Below, in pieces: positions 1 through 8,090 of a stretch of DNA of 28,149 nt (position 1 is the first letter of the stretch; each line of letters starts with the position of its first letter). Source of the DNA: JBNLBT01 sp050303435 (GTDB lineage: Bacteria; Pseudomonadota; Gammaproteobacteria; Xanthomonadales; Marinicellaceae); NCBI GenBank assembly GCA_050303435.1, contig JBNLBT010000040.1, forward strand, positions 1-28,149, read 5' to 3'. The translations under genes and the position numbers were made by a program. Below the pieces are notes generated by a model. It was not told the origin of the DNA and did no database searches. It saw only the letters and a program-made list of their open reading frames with translations.

Positions 1-1127
1 GCAAACGACAGGCGCACGTGATCCGGCGAGCCGAACGGCGTGCCCGGCACCACCGCCACATTGGCCTGTTCCAACAACCAGGTGGACAATTGAATGTCGT
101 CGTCGACGCCCTCAATGCGACGAATCAGCGCGCCGACGTGGGGAAATGCATAGAAAGCGCCTTCCCCGCGCAGGCATTCGAAGCCGGGTATCTGATTCAA
201 CGCGTCCACCAGGTAATCGTGCCGCGACCTGAACGCGGCTTTCATCTCGTCCACACAGCTTTGATCGCCGTTCAATGCAGCCACCGCCGCAGCCTGTGAG
301 ATGGAACAGGGGTTGGAAGTGCTTTGCGACTGAATTTTACGCATCGCCGTGATCACCGCCTGCGGGCCAGCGGCATAGCCAATGCGCCAGCCGGTCATGG
401 CATAGGCCTTGGACACGCCGTTGACCACCACCAGACGGTCGCGCAGGTCCGGTGCCAGTTCGGCCAGGGTGTGCATGTTCTCATGGCCCCAGTAGATGTG
501 CTCATAAATGTCGTCGGTAACCACCATCAGACCGGGGTGCTTGCGGATCACCTCGGCCAATGACAACAATTCCTCGCGGCTGTACACCATGCCGGTGGGG
601 TTGCTCGGCGAATTCAACACCAGCAACTTGCTGCGTTCACCGATGGCGGCGTCGAGCTGGGCGGCGTTGAGCTTGAAATGTTGCGCGGCTTCACAGGCGA
701 TCACCACCGCCCGACCGCCGGCCAGCAAGGCCATGTCCGGATAAGACACCCAATACGGCGCCGGCACAATCACTTCATCGCCCGGGTTGATCACCGCGCA
801 CATCAAATTGAAAATGCTTTGCTTGGCGCCGCAGGAAACCAGGATCTCCTGCGGCCCATAGTTGAGCTTGTTTTCGCGGGCAAACTTGTCAATGATGGCT
901 TGCTTGAGTGCCGGGGTGCCGTCGACCGCAGTGTACTTGGTCTGACCGGCGTGAATGGCGTCGATGGCGGCCTGTTTAATGTGCGCCGGGGTGTCGAAAT
1001 CCGGTTCACCCGCGCCCAGGCTGATCACGTCACGGCCAGCGCGTTTGAGCTCGGCGGCTTTCATGCTGACGGCGATGGTGGCGGAAGGCTTGACCTGTTT
1101 GACCAATTCGGCAATGAAGTCTGTCAT
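1..1127 (-). CDS. Class I PLP-dependent aminotransferase (aspartate aminotransferase type), 3' end cut off
   Basis: Likely transfers the amino group of aspartate or a related amino acid to 2-oxoglutarate in the cytoplasm. Reading from the ATG at 1127 gives about 375 residues of an expected ~395-400; the C-terminus lies beyond the window. Visible family marks are the PLP-contacting NSPSNPTG at residues 172-179, TDDIYE with the pyridine-binding Asp at 205, and SKAYAMTGWR with the Schiff-base lysine at 240. The N-terminal ISLGAGEPDFDTP and KYTAVDG motifs are typical of the subgroup Ib enzymes, which include prokaryotic aspartate/prephenate aminotransferases. The substrate cannot be fixed from these motifs alone. 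Only a weak GGGA ribosome site precedes the start. It is divergent from uvrB, with a 95-base gap that holds promoters for both. Confidence 0.9.
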   Translation of the reverse strand, partial: MTDFIAELVKQVKPSATIAVSMKAAELKRAGRDVISLGAGEPDFDTPAHIKQAAIDAIHAGQTKYTAVDGTPALKQAIIDKFARENKLNYGPQEILVSCGAKQSIFNLMCAVINPGDEVIVPAPYWVSYPDMALLAGGRAVVIACEAAQHFKLNAAQLDAAIGERSKLLVLNSPSNPTGMVYSREELLSLAEVIRKHPGLMVVTDDIYEHIYWGHENMHTLAELAPDLRDRLVVVNGVSKAYAMTGWRIGYAAGPQAVITAMRKIQSQSTSNPCSISQAAAVAALNGDQSCVDEMKAAFRSRHDYLVDALNQIPGFECLRGEGAFYAFPHVGALIRRIEGVDDDIQLSTWLLEQANVAVVPGTPFGSPDHVRLSF

Positions 1128-1144
1128 CTGTGTTCCCACGTTGT

Positions 1145-1213
1145 CGGCTCGCGGCGTGCCGGCCTTGAGCCGTAAAAAAATGTTTATAATAGGCCAATCC
1201 TTTTTTTTCGCAA
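1145..1213. promoter_or_regulatory. Divergent promoter region, aminotransferase / uvrB
   Basis: On the plus strand TATAAT lies at 1185-1190, 33 bases before the uvrB ATG; no good -35 is seen 16-18 bases upstream. On the minus strand TATTAT lies at 1191-1186 with TTGCGA at 1213-1208 and a 16-base spacer, reading toward the aminotransferase. The two -10 elements overlap almost fully, so the two polymerases would compete. The minus-strand leader also contains a 6-bp inverted repeat (CGGCTC at 1145-1150, GAGCCG at 1167-1172). No LexA-type CTGT-N8-ACAG box is visible. This is a pattern-based prediction. Confidence 0.55.
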
Positions 1214-1222
1214 TGTTTTTTA

Positions 1223-3244
1223 ATGGAAACCGTCCAATTACACATCGACAAACGCACCCGGCCTTTCCGTCTGGTCAGTGATTTCCAACCGGCGGGCGAC
1301 CAGCCCCGCGCGATCGAAGCACTGAGCAGCGGTTTCGAAGACGGACTCAAGGCACAAACGCTGCTGGGCGTGACCGGATCGGGCAAAACTTTCACCATAG
1401 CCAACACCATTGAACGGATTCAGAAACCGACCATGATCATGGCGCACAACAAAACCCTGGCCGCGCAATTGTATTCTGAATTCAAATCCCTGTTTCCGGA
1501 CAACGCGGTGGAATATTTCGTATCCTATTACGACTATTACCAGCCCGAAGCGTATGTGCCGGCCCGCGATCTGTACATCGAAAAAGACGCTTCGATCAAT
1601 GAATACATCGAACAGATGCGCCTGTCGGCCACCAAAGCCCTGATGGAACGTCAGGACGTGATCATCGTGGCCACGGTGTCCGCCATTTACGGCCTCGGAG
1701 ACCCGCAATCCTATATGCGCATGCTGATCACCCTGCGCGTCGGTGAAGAGATCAACCAGCGGGTGCTGCTGCGCCGCCTGGCTGAACTGCAGTTCAGCCG
1801 CAACGACATCGTGCTGGAACGCGGCACGTTCCGCGTGCGCGGTGAAGTCATTGACGTGTTCCCGGCCGATTCCGAACGCTACGCGCTGCGCATCGAACTG
1901 TTTGAAGATGAAATTGAGCAACTGGCCTGGTTTGACCCCTTGTCGGGGCACATGCATTCACGCGAATCCGAAGTCAACATTTTTCCGACCACCCATTACG
2001 CCACTCCCCGCGACCGGGTGCTCAACGCCATTGAAACCATCAAGCTGGAGCTCAAGGATCGCCTCAAGGTGCTGTACGATGACAACCGACTGGTGGAAGC
2101 GCAACGCCTGGAACAACGCACCCTGTACGACCTGGAAATGATGCGGGAGCTCGGCTACTGTCAGGGCATCGAAAACTATTCCCGTCATTTGACCGGCCTG
2201 CCGCCCGGCTCGCCCCCGCCCTGCCTGTTTGATTATCTGCCTGCGGATGCGTTGCTGGTGATCGACGAAAGCCACGTCACGGTGCCGCAGATTGGCGCCA
2301 TGTACAAAGGCGACCGCTCGCGCAAGGAAAATCTGGTGCACTACGGCTTCCGTCTGCCGTGTGCATTGGACAACCGCCCGTTAAAGTTTGAAGAATGGGA
2401 ACAACGCACACCGCGCATGATTTTTGTTTCCGCCACGCCCGGCGCGTACGAAGCGGCTCACGGCTCGCAGACGGTGGAACAGATCGTGCGACCAACCGGT
2501 CTGGTGGACCCGCGCATCGAAGTGCGGCCGGTGGGCAGTCAGATCGACGACCTGCTGTCAGAAATCAACCAGCGCGTTCGCCTGGGCGATCGGGTGCTGG
2601 TGACCACACTGACCAAACGCATGGCCGAGGATTTGACCGACTACCTGACTGAACACGGCGTCAAGGTGCGCTATCTGCACTCAGAAATAGAAACGGTGGA
2701 GCGCGTGGCCATCATTCGCGACCTGCGTCAGGGTGAATTCGATGTGCTGGTGGGCATCAACCTGTTGCGCGAGGGTCTGGACATGCCGGAAGTGTCACTG
2801 GTGGCCATTCTGGACGCCGACAAACAGGGATTTTTGCGCTCGGAAAGTTCATTGATTCAGACCATCGGTCGCGCCAGCCGCAATCTCAACGGCACCGCCA
2901 TTCTGTACGGCGACAAAATCACCGGCGCGATGCAAAAGGCCATTGAAGAAACCGAGCGACGTCGTGAAAAGCAAATGCAGTTCAATCGTGAAAATGACAT
3001 CACACCGCAATCGATCAAAACCAAGATCCACGACCTGCAGCAGGCCTACGAAGGCCGTTCAAGCGGTGAACTGGTCAAAGTGGCGGAGAAAAACCCGGGC
3101 TACCAACTGGACAAGGCCGGCGACATGAGCAAACTGCTGAATAAACTGGAGCAGCAGATGAAACAACACGCCGAGGACCTTGAATTTGAAAAAGCCGCGG
3201 AAATGCGCGATGAAATCAGTCGCATCAAAAGCCAGTATTTCTGA
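1223..3244 (+). CDS. uvrB: Excinuclease ABC subunit B
   Basis: UvrB is the damage-verification helicase of nucleotide excision repair. UvrA2 loads it on DNA, and it then recruits UvrC and UvrD. The 673 residues match the usual family length. Visible motifs are Walker A GVTGSGKT at 49-56, the beta-hairpin region YYDYYQPEAYVP around 102-113 that clamps one strand, and VIDESH at 346-351 as helicase motif II. Further on are the QTIGRASRN motif VI and a C-terminal UVR domain from about 638 to 673 that contacts UvrC. The ATG at 1223 starts the conserved N-terminus; an ATG at 1213 is out of frame. No clear Shine-Dalgarno is present. It is a single-gene unit, convergent with the acyltransferase gene 41 bases downstream. 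No SOS box is seen, which is unusual compared with E. coli. Confidence 0.98.
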   Translation: METVQLHIDKRTRPFRLVSDFQPAGDQPRAIEALSSGFEDGLKAQTLLGVTGSGKTFTIANTIERIQKPTMIMAHNKTLAAQLYSEFKSLFPDNAVEYFVSYYDYYQPEAYVPARDLYIEKDASINEYIEQMRLSATKALMERQDVIIVATVSAIYGLGDPQSYMRMLITLRVGEEINQRVLLRRLAELQFSRNDIVLERGTFRVRGEVIDVFPADSERYALRIELFEDEIEQLAWFDPLSGHMHSRESEVNIFPTTHYATPRDRVLNAIETIKLELKDRLKVLYDDNRLVEAQRLEQRTLYDLEMMRELGYCQGIENYSRHLTGLPPGSPPPCLFDYLPADALLVIDESHVTVPQIGAMYKGDRSRKENLVHYGFRLPCALDNRPLKFEEWEQRTPRMIFVSATPGAYEAAHGSQTVEQIVRPTGLVDPRIEVRPVGSQIDDLLSEINQRVRLGDRVLVTTLTKRMAEDLTDYLTEHGVKVRYLHSEIETVERVAIIRDLRQGEFDVLVGINLLREGLDMPEVSLVAILDADKQGFLRSESSLIQTIGRASRNLNGTAILYGDKITGAMQKAIEETERRREKQMQFNRENDITPQSIKTKIHDLQQAYEGRSSGELVKVAEKNPGYQLDKAGDMSKLLNKLEQQMKQHAEDLEFEKAAEMRDEISRIKSQYF

Positions 3245-3285
3245 GTGTTCAGGATTGCGGATGCATTATGAGTCAACTGCAGGCT

Positions 3286-4746
3286 TCAATCCAGCAGACA
3301 CTCTTCGGTCAGATGCGGATGAATCTCGCCATCCCAAGGGTGCATCATCATCAGGTTCATGAAGCGCTCAAACTGCTCTGGAAACTTTTCAATGACGCGC
3401 TGCGGCCTGGGCACCAGGTTTTTATCGACGATCAGACCAAACTCCACGTGCCCGTTGTAGGACAGTATGCTGATGCCCATGCCTATGCTGCCATTCTGCG
3501 GCACCCAGAACATCATTTTGCGGATGCCGCAACCGGCGATGTACAGTGGGATCTGCGGGCCGGGCACGTTGGTCAGTACGGTGGTGGCTTTGCGTGAAAA
3601 AATTTCCAGCAATTGATGCTGCAAAAAAGCCGGCGCCAATCCCACCAGACTGAGCAATCCCAGGGTCACCACCGCCTGCTTGGATTTTTTCAGTTCGTTC
3701 ATTGAGGCGTGCACCAGGGCAAGTCGTTGCAACGGGTTGTCCTCATGCACCGGCAACTCAAGAAAAACCAGACCAAAGTGGTTGCCCAGTTCGCGCGCGT
3801 GCTTGAGTGGTCTGAGGTTGACCGGCACAGTGGCGCGGATCACTTTGCCGGCCGGATCGTCACCGACTTCAATCATGTACTCGCGCAAGGCTCCAGCCAG
3901 ATTTGCAATCAACACGTCGTTGACCGTGGTGCCGGTGGCTTTGGCCACGGCCTTGACCTGCTCCAACGGCAAGGACGGCGCCCAGGCCACGCGTTTGCGG
4001 GTGCACAGATCGGACTTGAAGACGCTGGTTGGATCGTCGCTGAGCAGCACCGCCTGCAGCAGCTCAGAAGCCAGATCGCCAAATATTTCCATCCCCTTTT
4101 GCAACACCGAGGGGTCGTTGATCACCTGTTGGCCAAGTTCACTGATCTGTTTAAGCAGCTTGACCGACTGATTGAATTGACTTTTCGCCGGGTTGATCAC
4201 CTGCTTCAACAGGCCGAGTTTTTGATGCGATTCGCGTTCGTGGTTTTGCGGGTTCAACTCGATGCTTTTCTGGCGATCGAAACTGGTCATCGACAGCAGC
4301 ACCTGAATCAGGGCGATGCCGTCCGCGTAGCAATGGTGAATGCGCACCACCACCACCGGCCCTTTGGCGTAGTTTTCAACCAAATGAAAGGACCACAAGG
4401 GTTTGTTCTTGTCCAGCGGTGTGGAGGCCAGGTTGCTGACGTAGTCCTGCAATTCTGTGTAGCCCGCGGGACCCGGCAGAGCCACCCGGCGCACGTGTGC
4501 AGCCATATCGAAATAACGGTCACTTTGCCAATAGGATCCACTGCTGTTGCGCAAGGCCAACTGACGGAAGCGGCGGTAGCTGAGAAAGTTGCGCTTCAGC
4601 ACTTCGGTGAACAATTTGAGGTCCGGCATGCTGTCCAGAAACATCAAACCGGTGATCATCATCAGGTTGTGTGGCGTCTCCATTCTCAGCCAGGCGGTGT
4701 CCACCTTGCGCATGGGTTCTTTTTTCTGATCGAAGTATTGGAACAT
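3286..4746 (-). CDS. Wax ester synthase/diacylglycerol O-acyltransferase (WS/DGAT family)
   Basis: Enzymes of this family esterify fatty alcohols or diacylglycerol with acyl-CoA to make wax esters or triacylglycerol for storage lipid bodies. The 486-residue product has the catalytic HHxxxDG motif as HHCYADG at residues 137-143. It also has the family motif LDKNKPLWSF at 111-120 and, in the C-terminal half, NVPGPQ and the PQNGSIGMGISILSYNG stretch (WS/DGAT C-terminal domain). The start at 4746 is the first ATG. A second ATG at residue 12 (4713) aligns better with the normal family N-terminus and follows a weak AAAGAA, so it may be the true start. The gene stands alone, divergent from the kinase gene and convergent with uvrB. 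Substrate preference cannot be read from the sequence. Confidence 0.92.
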   Translation of the reverse strand: MFQYFDQKKEPMRKVDTAWLRMETPHNLMMITGLMFLDSMPDLKLFTEVLKRNFLSYRRFRQLALRNSSGSYWQSDRYFDMAAHVRRVALPGPAGYTELQDYVSNLASTPLDKNKPLWSFHLVENYAKGPVVVVRIHHCYADGIALIQVLLSMTSFDRQKSIELNPQNHERESHQKLGLLKQVINPAKSQFNQSVKLLKQISELGQQVINDPSVLQKGMEIFGDLASELLQAVLLSDDPTSVFKSDLCTRKRVAWAPSLPLEQVKAVAKATGTTVNDVLIANLAGALREYMIEVGDDPAGKVIRATVPVNLRPLKHARELGNHFGLVFLELPVHEDNPLQRLALVHASMNELKKSKQAVVTLGLLSLVGLAPAFLQHQLLEIFSRKATTVLTNVPGPQIPLYIAGCGIRKMMFWVPQNGSIGMGISILSYNGHVEFGLIVDKNLVPRPQRVIEKFPEQFERFMNLMMMHPWDGEIHPHLTEECLLD

Positions 4747-4763
4747 TAATGTCAGCCAGCGGG

Positions 4764-4793
4764 TTGTGTGCTAAAATTTCGTCCCATTATAAT
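4764..4793. promoter_or_regulatory. Overlapping divergent promoters, acyltransferase / protein kinase
   Basis: The 8-base core ATTATAAT at 4786-4793 reads as TATAAT on the plus strand (4788-4793) and on the minus strand (4791-4786). For the plus strand TTGTGT at 4764-4769 is a partial -35 with an 18-base spacer, which places the start of the kinase transcript near 4800, about 20 bases before its ATG. No good minus-strand -35 is seen. The acyltransferase start lies 40 bases away on the other side. Predicted from sequence alone. Confidence 0.55.
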
Positions 4794-4819
4794 AGAATCA
4801 CTAACGATATCTACGACTT

Positions 4820-6028
4820 ATGGATGAATCCATTCAATTAGATATTCCCAATTTCAAACTCGGCAAGGAAATCGGCCGGGGCGGCATGGCCAAAGTGTTT
4901 CTCGGCGAGCAAATGCAGCCCAAACGCAAGGTCGCGATCAAAATCGTGTCGCCGCAGGGCAACGACCCGAAAATCCTCAACGACCTGAAAAAAGAAGGCG
5001 ACACGGTCGCGCAGTTTTCTCACCCCAACATCGTCACGGTGTACTCCTGCGGGGTGCAGAACAATTATTATTTTCTGGCCATGGAGATTCTTTCCGGCGG
5101 CGATCTGAAAAGCCGGATCAAAAGCGGCCGTCTGAGCGAGCTGGACGCCTTTCGGATTTGTCGCGACGTGGCCCGTGCACTGGAACACGCGCACAAACGC
5201 GGCACCTTGCATCGCGACATCAAGCCGGAAAACATCCTGTTCCATGAGGATGGACAGGCGGTGCTGGTGGATTTCGGCATTGCCAAGGCGCAAAACACGG
5301 TGAGTGAATTCACCCGCGCCGGCTCGGTGGTTGGCACGCCACACTACATGAGTCCTGAACGCGCGCTGGGCAAAGACATCGACGAGCGTTCGGACATTTA
5401 CGCCCTGGGCGTGGTGCTGTACGAAATGTTGACCGGCAGCAAAGTCTACGACGCGGCCGACACCTTTGCCGTCAGCTACGCACACGTGCATGAACCGATA
5501 CCGGATCTGCCCGGCAACAAGGCGCGCTTTCAACCGATGTTGAACAAACTGCTGGCCAAATCTCCGGACGACCGTTTCCAGAATGCCACCCAATTGATCT
5601 CGCAACTGGACAAATACATTGCCCGTTTGAAACCGGTGTCCGACACCACCCAGTCATTCATTCCAATACCCGATCACACCGGCAACATGCCCACCAAGGT
5701 CAGCAGCAGCGGCAACCGCCGGATGCAGCTGATAGGAGTCGGCGCATTGCTGATTGTGGCGGCTGCCGGTGCGACCTACTGGGTGCAAAACCGACCCGCG
5801 ACATTGGATCTCAACACCGAGGAATTGACGGTCACCCAGAAGGTGGAAATGTCGGACAAACTGAACGCCGCCAATTCACAGTTCCGCCTGGAGAATCTGG
5901 CGGTGGCTGAACAGCTGTACACGCAGATTCTCACCGATTACGACTGCACCCAGGAAGAGGCCCGCAGCCGCTTAAAAATCATGAACAAAGCCAAACACGA
6001 TGAGATTGTGACCGCCTGCGACCGCTGA
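4820..6028 (+). CDS. Transmembrane Ser/Thr protein kinase (Hanks type)
   Basis: A eukaryote-like kinase that would phosphorylate Ser/Thr on cytoplasmic proteins. In the 402 residues the kinase domain covers about 12-270: glycine-rich loop IGRGGMAKV at 18-26, VAIK with the ATP-binding lysine at 41, catalytic loop HRDIKPEN at 131-138 with Asp 133, DFG at 151-153, and SPE in place of APE at 178-180. All key residues are present, and the RD arginine suggests control by activation-loop phosphorylation. A single membrane helix lies at about 303-321. It is followed by a short extracytoplasmic tail (about 80 residues) that resembles a degenerate TPR hairpin, with no PASTA domains. No Shine-Dalgarno is evident. 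It is convergent with the caspase lipoprotein gene. Its targets are unknown. Confidence 0.93.
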   Translation: MDESIQLDIPNFKLGKEIGRGGMAKVFLGEQMQPKRKVAIKIVSPQGNDPKILNDLKKEGDTVAQFSHPNIVTVYSCGVQNNYYFLAMEILSGGDLKSRIKSGRLSELDAFRICRDVARALEHAHKRGTLHRDIKPENILFHEDGQAVLVDFGIAKAQNTVSEFTRAGSVVGTPHYMSPERALGKDIDERSDIYALGVVLYEMLTGSKVYDAADTFAVSYAHVHEPIPDLPGNKARFQPMLNKLLAKSPDDRFQNATQLISQLDKYIARLKPVSDTTQSFIPIPDHTGNMPTKVSSSGNRRMQLIGVGALLIVAAAGATYWVQNRPATLDLNTEELTVTQKVEMSDKLNAANSQFRLENLAVAEQLYTQILTDYDCTQEEARSRLKIMNKAKHDEIVTACDR

Positions 6029-6063
6029 CTCGGCGCGGCCTTTCCAACGGGCCAAATTCAGGC

Positions 6064-6098
6064 AAAAAAAAACCGCGCCACAGAGCGCGGTTTTTTTT
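6064..6098. terminator. Bidirectional intrinsic terminator
   Basis: A 6-bp GC stem (CCGCGC at 6073-6078 with GCGCGG at 6085-6090) and a 6-base loop are flanked by A9 and T8. It therefore forms a hairpin with a U-tract on either strand. It sits 36 bases after the kinase stop and 17 bases after the stop of the convergent caspase gene and can end both transcripts. Confidence 0.9.
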
Positions 6099-6114
6099 AT
6101 GATGTGGCTTGGAA

Positions 6115-8079
6115 CTAGCTGCGCTCGGGCAGGAAGTAATACTCACTGCCTTCATGTCCGGCGTGTTTGATCGCCGAGTATTCCGGCGCCTGCTCAAGAC
6201 CGGCCAGACGCGAACGCAGACGCACCTGTTGTGAGACCGCGCGGTACAGGCGGTAACCTTCCATCACGCCGTCGTTTTCGTTCAGAACATCCAGCAAGGC
6301 CGCGGCAAAGATAGAATGCCCCTCGCCGCCGGTGTCCAGCACCGGCTGCAGACCGCCTGAAGTCAACACCGTGCGGGCTTTGACACGCGATGTGAACAAA
6401 ATGTCGTTTTCTTCAACCTGTTCCGGCAACGGTTTGATTGCAGAGCCGGACATGGTGCCGGAATAACAGGAATCGGCCATCACCATCACGTGCTTGGCAT
6501 TCATGGCCGACATGAACTCGGTGATGGCGGAATTGCTGATCCAGGTGGATTGATCGTCGCGCTTGGCGTCAACCGGCAACCAGTAGCCATTCTGGCGCGA
6601 ATCGATCACACCATGGCCAGCGTAATAGACGATCAGATTGTCGTATTTATCCAGTTTTTTCTGATAGTCACTGAATGCCTTGAGTATGTCCATCTGCGTG
6701 GCGTTGATCAGGGTGCGCGTTTGATACCCGTATTTCTCACTCAACACCGTGGCCACCTGACGGGCGTCATTGACGGCGGTGGAGAGGTTCTCATAGTTCG
6801 GGTAGTTGTTGTTGCCAATCACCAGGGCGTGGTAATTGCCCAGGTCCTCACGGAAGCGGTTGGTGAACAGATCACTCAGTTGACGCGCGCGGATGCGTTC
6901 CAACTGCTGCCGCACAATGACAAAGCGTTCAGTGGATTTGCTGCCGTCGTTGCGCATGGCTTCAATGCTGACCGGTGTGTCGTCTTGATTGAGGCTGATT
7001 TCTGCACTGAACACGCCCATGTCATTCATCTGCGCGGTCATGTCCTGACTGTTGATGTGCAAGGCCTTGATCTGATCGGCGGGATTCACCCGGCCCATCA
7101 GTGAGACCTGTGATGCCTCGCGATCCAGCACCGGCACACTGCGGATGCCACGGGTCACCACCACATCCGGAGAAATCACATTGATGCCGAACTCATTGTT
7201 TTGATAGGCCATCTGCTGGCCCTGTTCTGAAGCGATTTTATCCACCAGCGAATTGGCCAGAATCTGGCTGTCGCGTTTTTCCCGCTCAAGATCAGTGATT
7301 TGTTTTTCCAGCGTGCGTATGCGGTCCTGCATGGCCACGTCGTTGTTGTTTTGTTTCAAGCGGGCCTGCAAATTGTGCAATTCCTGATTGGCTTTTTCAA
7401 TGTAGGATTTGGTGGCTTCATAGTTGCTGTTGACGTCGGACAACTGATGACGCAGCCGATTGACTTCCTGCAACAATTTCACCCGCTCACTTTCCTGTTC
7501 GCGGCGCTCACGCATTTGTTGTTCTGTGACCAGTTCCAGCCGGCTGTCGGCCGTGATGCCAGAGGCCTGGCGGTAGAGATTGATGGCCTTGACCGAATCT
7601 TTGCCAACCCCCAGACCGGCTTCAAACAAATGACCCAGATTCAACAGCGCGGCGGGCAAACCCTGATCGGCCGCTTTCTGATACCACTGCGCCGCAGCCT
7701 GGTAGTCCGGTTCACCATTGATGCCCCGCTCAAACAGCTCGCCCATGTAATTTTGTGCGTTGGCATCGCCAGCAGCGGCCTGTTTTTGCCACACTTTGGC
7801 GACGCTGGCAAAATCCGCCGCATCATGAGCCACGTATTCACCGCCGCGCAATGCGCATTCGTTGGCGGTCAGTTTGGCCGGTTTGCGTGGCGCCAGGTAG
7901 GTGAAATTCTGCCCCAGCTGTCGCGTTTGCGCGGGCAACAGGCAATCCACAATGTACAATTGGTCCGGGGTGATCTGGCCTTCTTTGACATCGGTGACGC
8001 GATTGGGGTTCGACCCGCAGGCCCCCACCGTTGCGGCCGCGCAGAAAAGGATGGTTTTTTTCAAGATGCGTGCTCTCAT
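6115..8079 (-). CDS. Caspase-domain (peptidase C14) lipoprotein with Sel1 repeats
   Basis: The 654-residue product has a lipoprotein signal with lipobox VGAC (lipid-bearing Cys 21). Gly follows the Cys, so the Lol rules predict an outer-membrane anchor facing the periplasm. Two Sel1-type repeats lie at about 107-173, a charged coiled coil at about 183-285, an Ig-like beta segment at about 298-390, and the caspase domain at about 412-645. The catalytic dyad looks intact: His 489 in YYAGHG and Cys 538 in DSCYSG. This suggests an active cysteine peptidase, probably cutting after basic or acidic residues; specificity is not known. The start is fixed by AGGAG at 8092-8088, which overlaps the stop codon of the upstream autotransporter gene. 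Only 11 bases separate the genes, so the two are very likely one operon. The function is not established. Confidence 0.9.
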   Translation of the reverse strand: MRARILKKTILFCAAATVGACGSNPNRVTDVKEGQITPDQLYIVDCLLPAQTRQLGQNFTYLAPRKPAKLTANECALRGGEYVAHDAADFASVAKVWQKQAAAGDANAQNYMGELFERGINGEPDYQAAAQWYQKAADQGLPAALLNLGHLFEAGLGVGKDSVKAINLYRQASGITADSRLELVTEQQMRERREQESERVKLLQEVNRLRHQLSDVNSNYEATKSYIEKANQELHNLQARLKQNNNDVAMQDRIRTLEKQITDLEREKRDSQILANSLVDKIASEQGQQMAYQNNEFGINVISPDVVVTRGIRSVPVLDREASQVSLMGRVNPADQIKALHINSQDMTAQMNDMGVFSAEISLNQDDTPVSIEAMRNDGSKSTERFVIVRQQLERIRARQLSDLFTNRFREDLGNYHALVIGNNNYPNYENLSTAVNDARQVATVLSEKYGYQTRTLINATQMDILKAFSDYQKKLDKYDNLIVYYAGHGVIDSRQNGYWLPVDAKRDDQSTWISNSAITEFMSAMNAKHVMVMADSCYSGTMSGSAIKPLPEQVEENDILFTSRVKARTVLTSGGLQPVLDTGGEGHSIFAAALLDVLNENDGVMEGYRLYRAVSQQVRLRSRLAGLEQAPEYSAIKHAGHEGSEYYFLPERS

Positions 8080-8090
8080 GTCCTGTACTC

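Noticed and set aside
1128..1222. LexA/SOS box upstream of uvrB
   Set aside because: A CTGT at 1128-1131 is not followed by ACAG at 8 bases, and no other SOS-like palindrome is present.
3243..3303. Terminator between uvrB and the acyltransferase gene
   Set aside because: GAGTGT/ACACTC arms are about 50 bases apart with no T-run; it is not convincing.
3709..4749. Open plus-strand frame of 346 codons opposite the acyltransferase gene
   Set aside because: Composition is a mirror of the coding strand (rich in His, Gln, Val, Arg), it has no recognisable domain, and the minus-strand gene has full family motifs.
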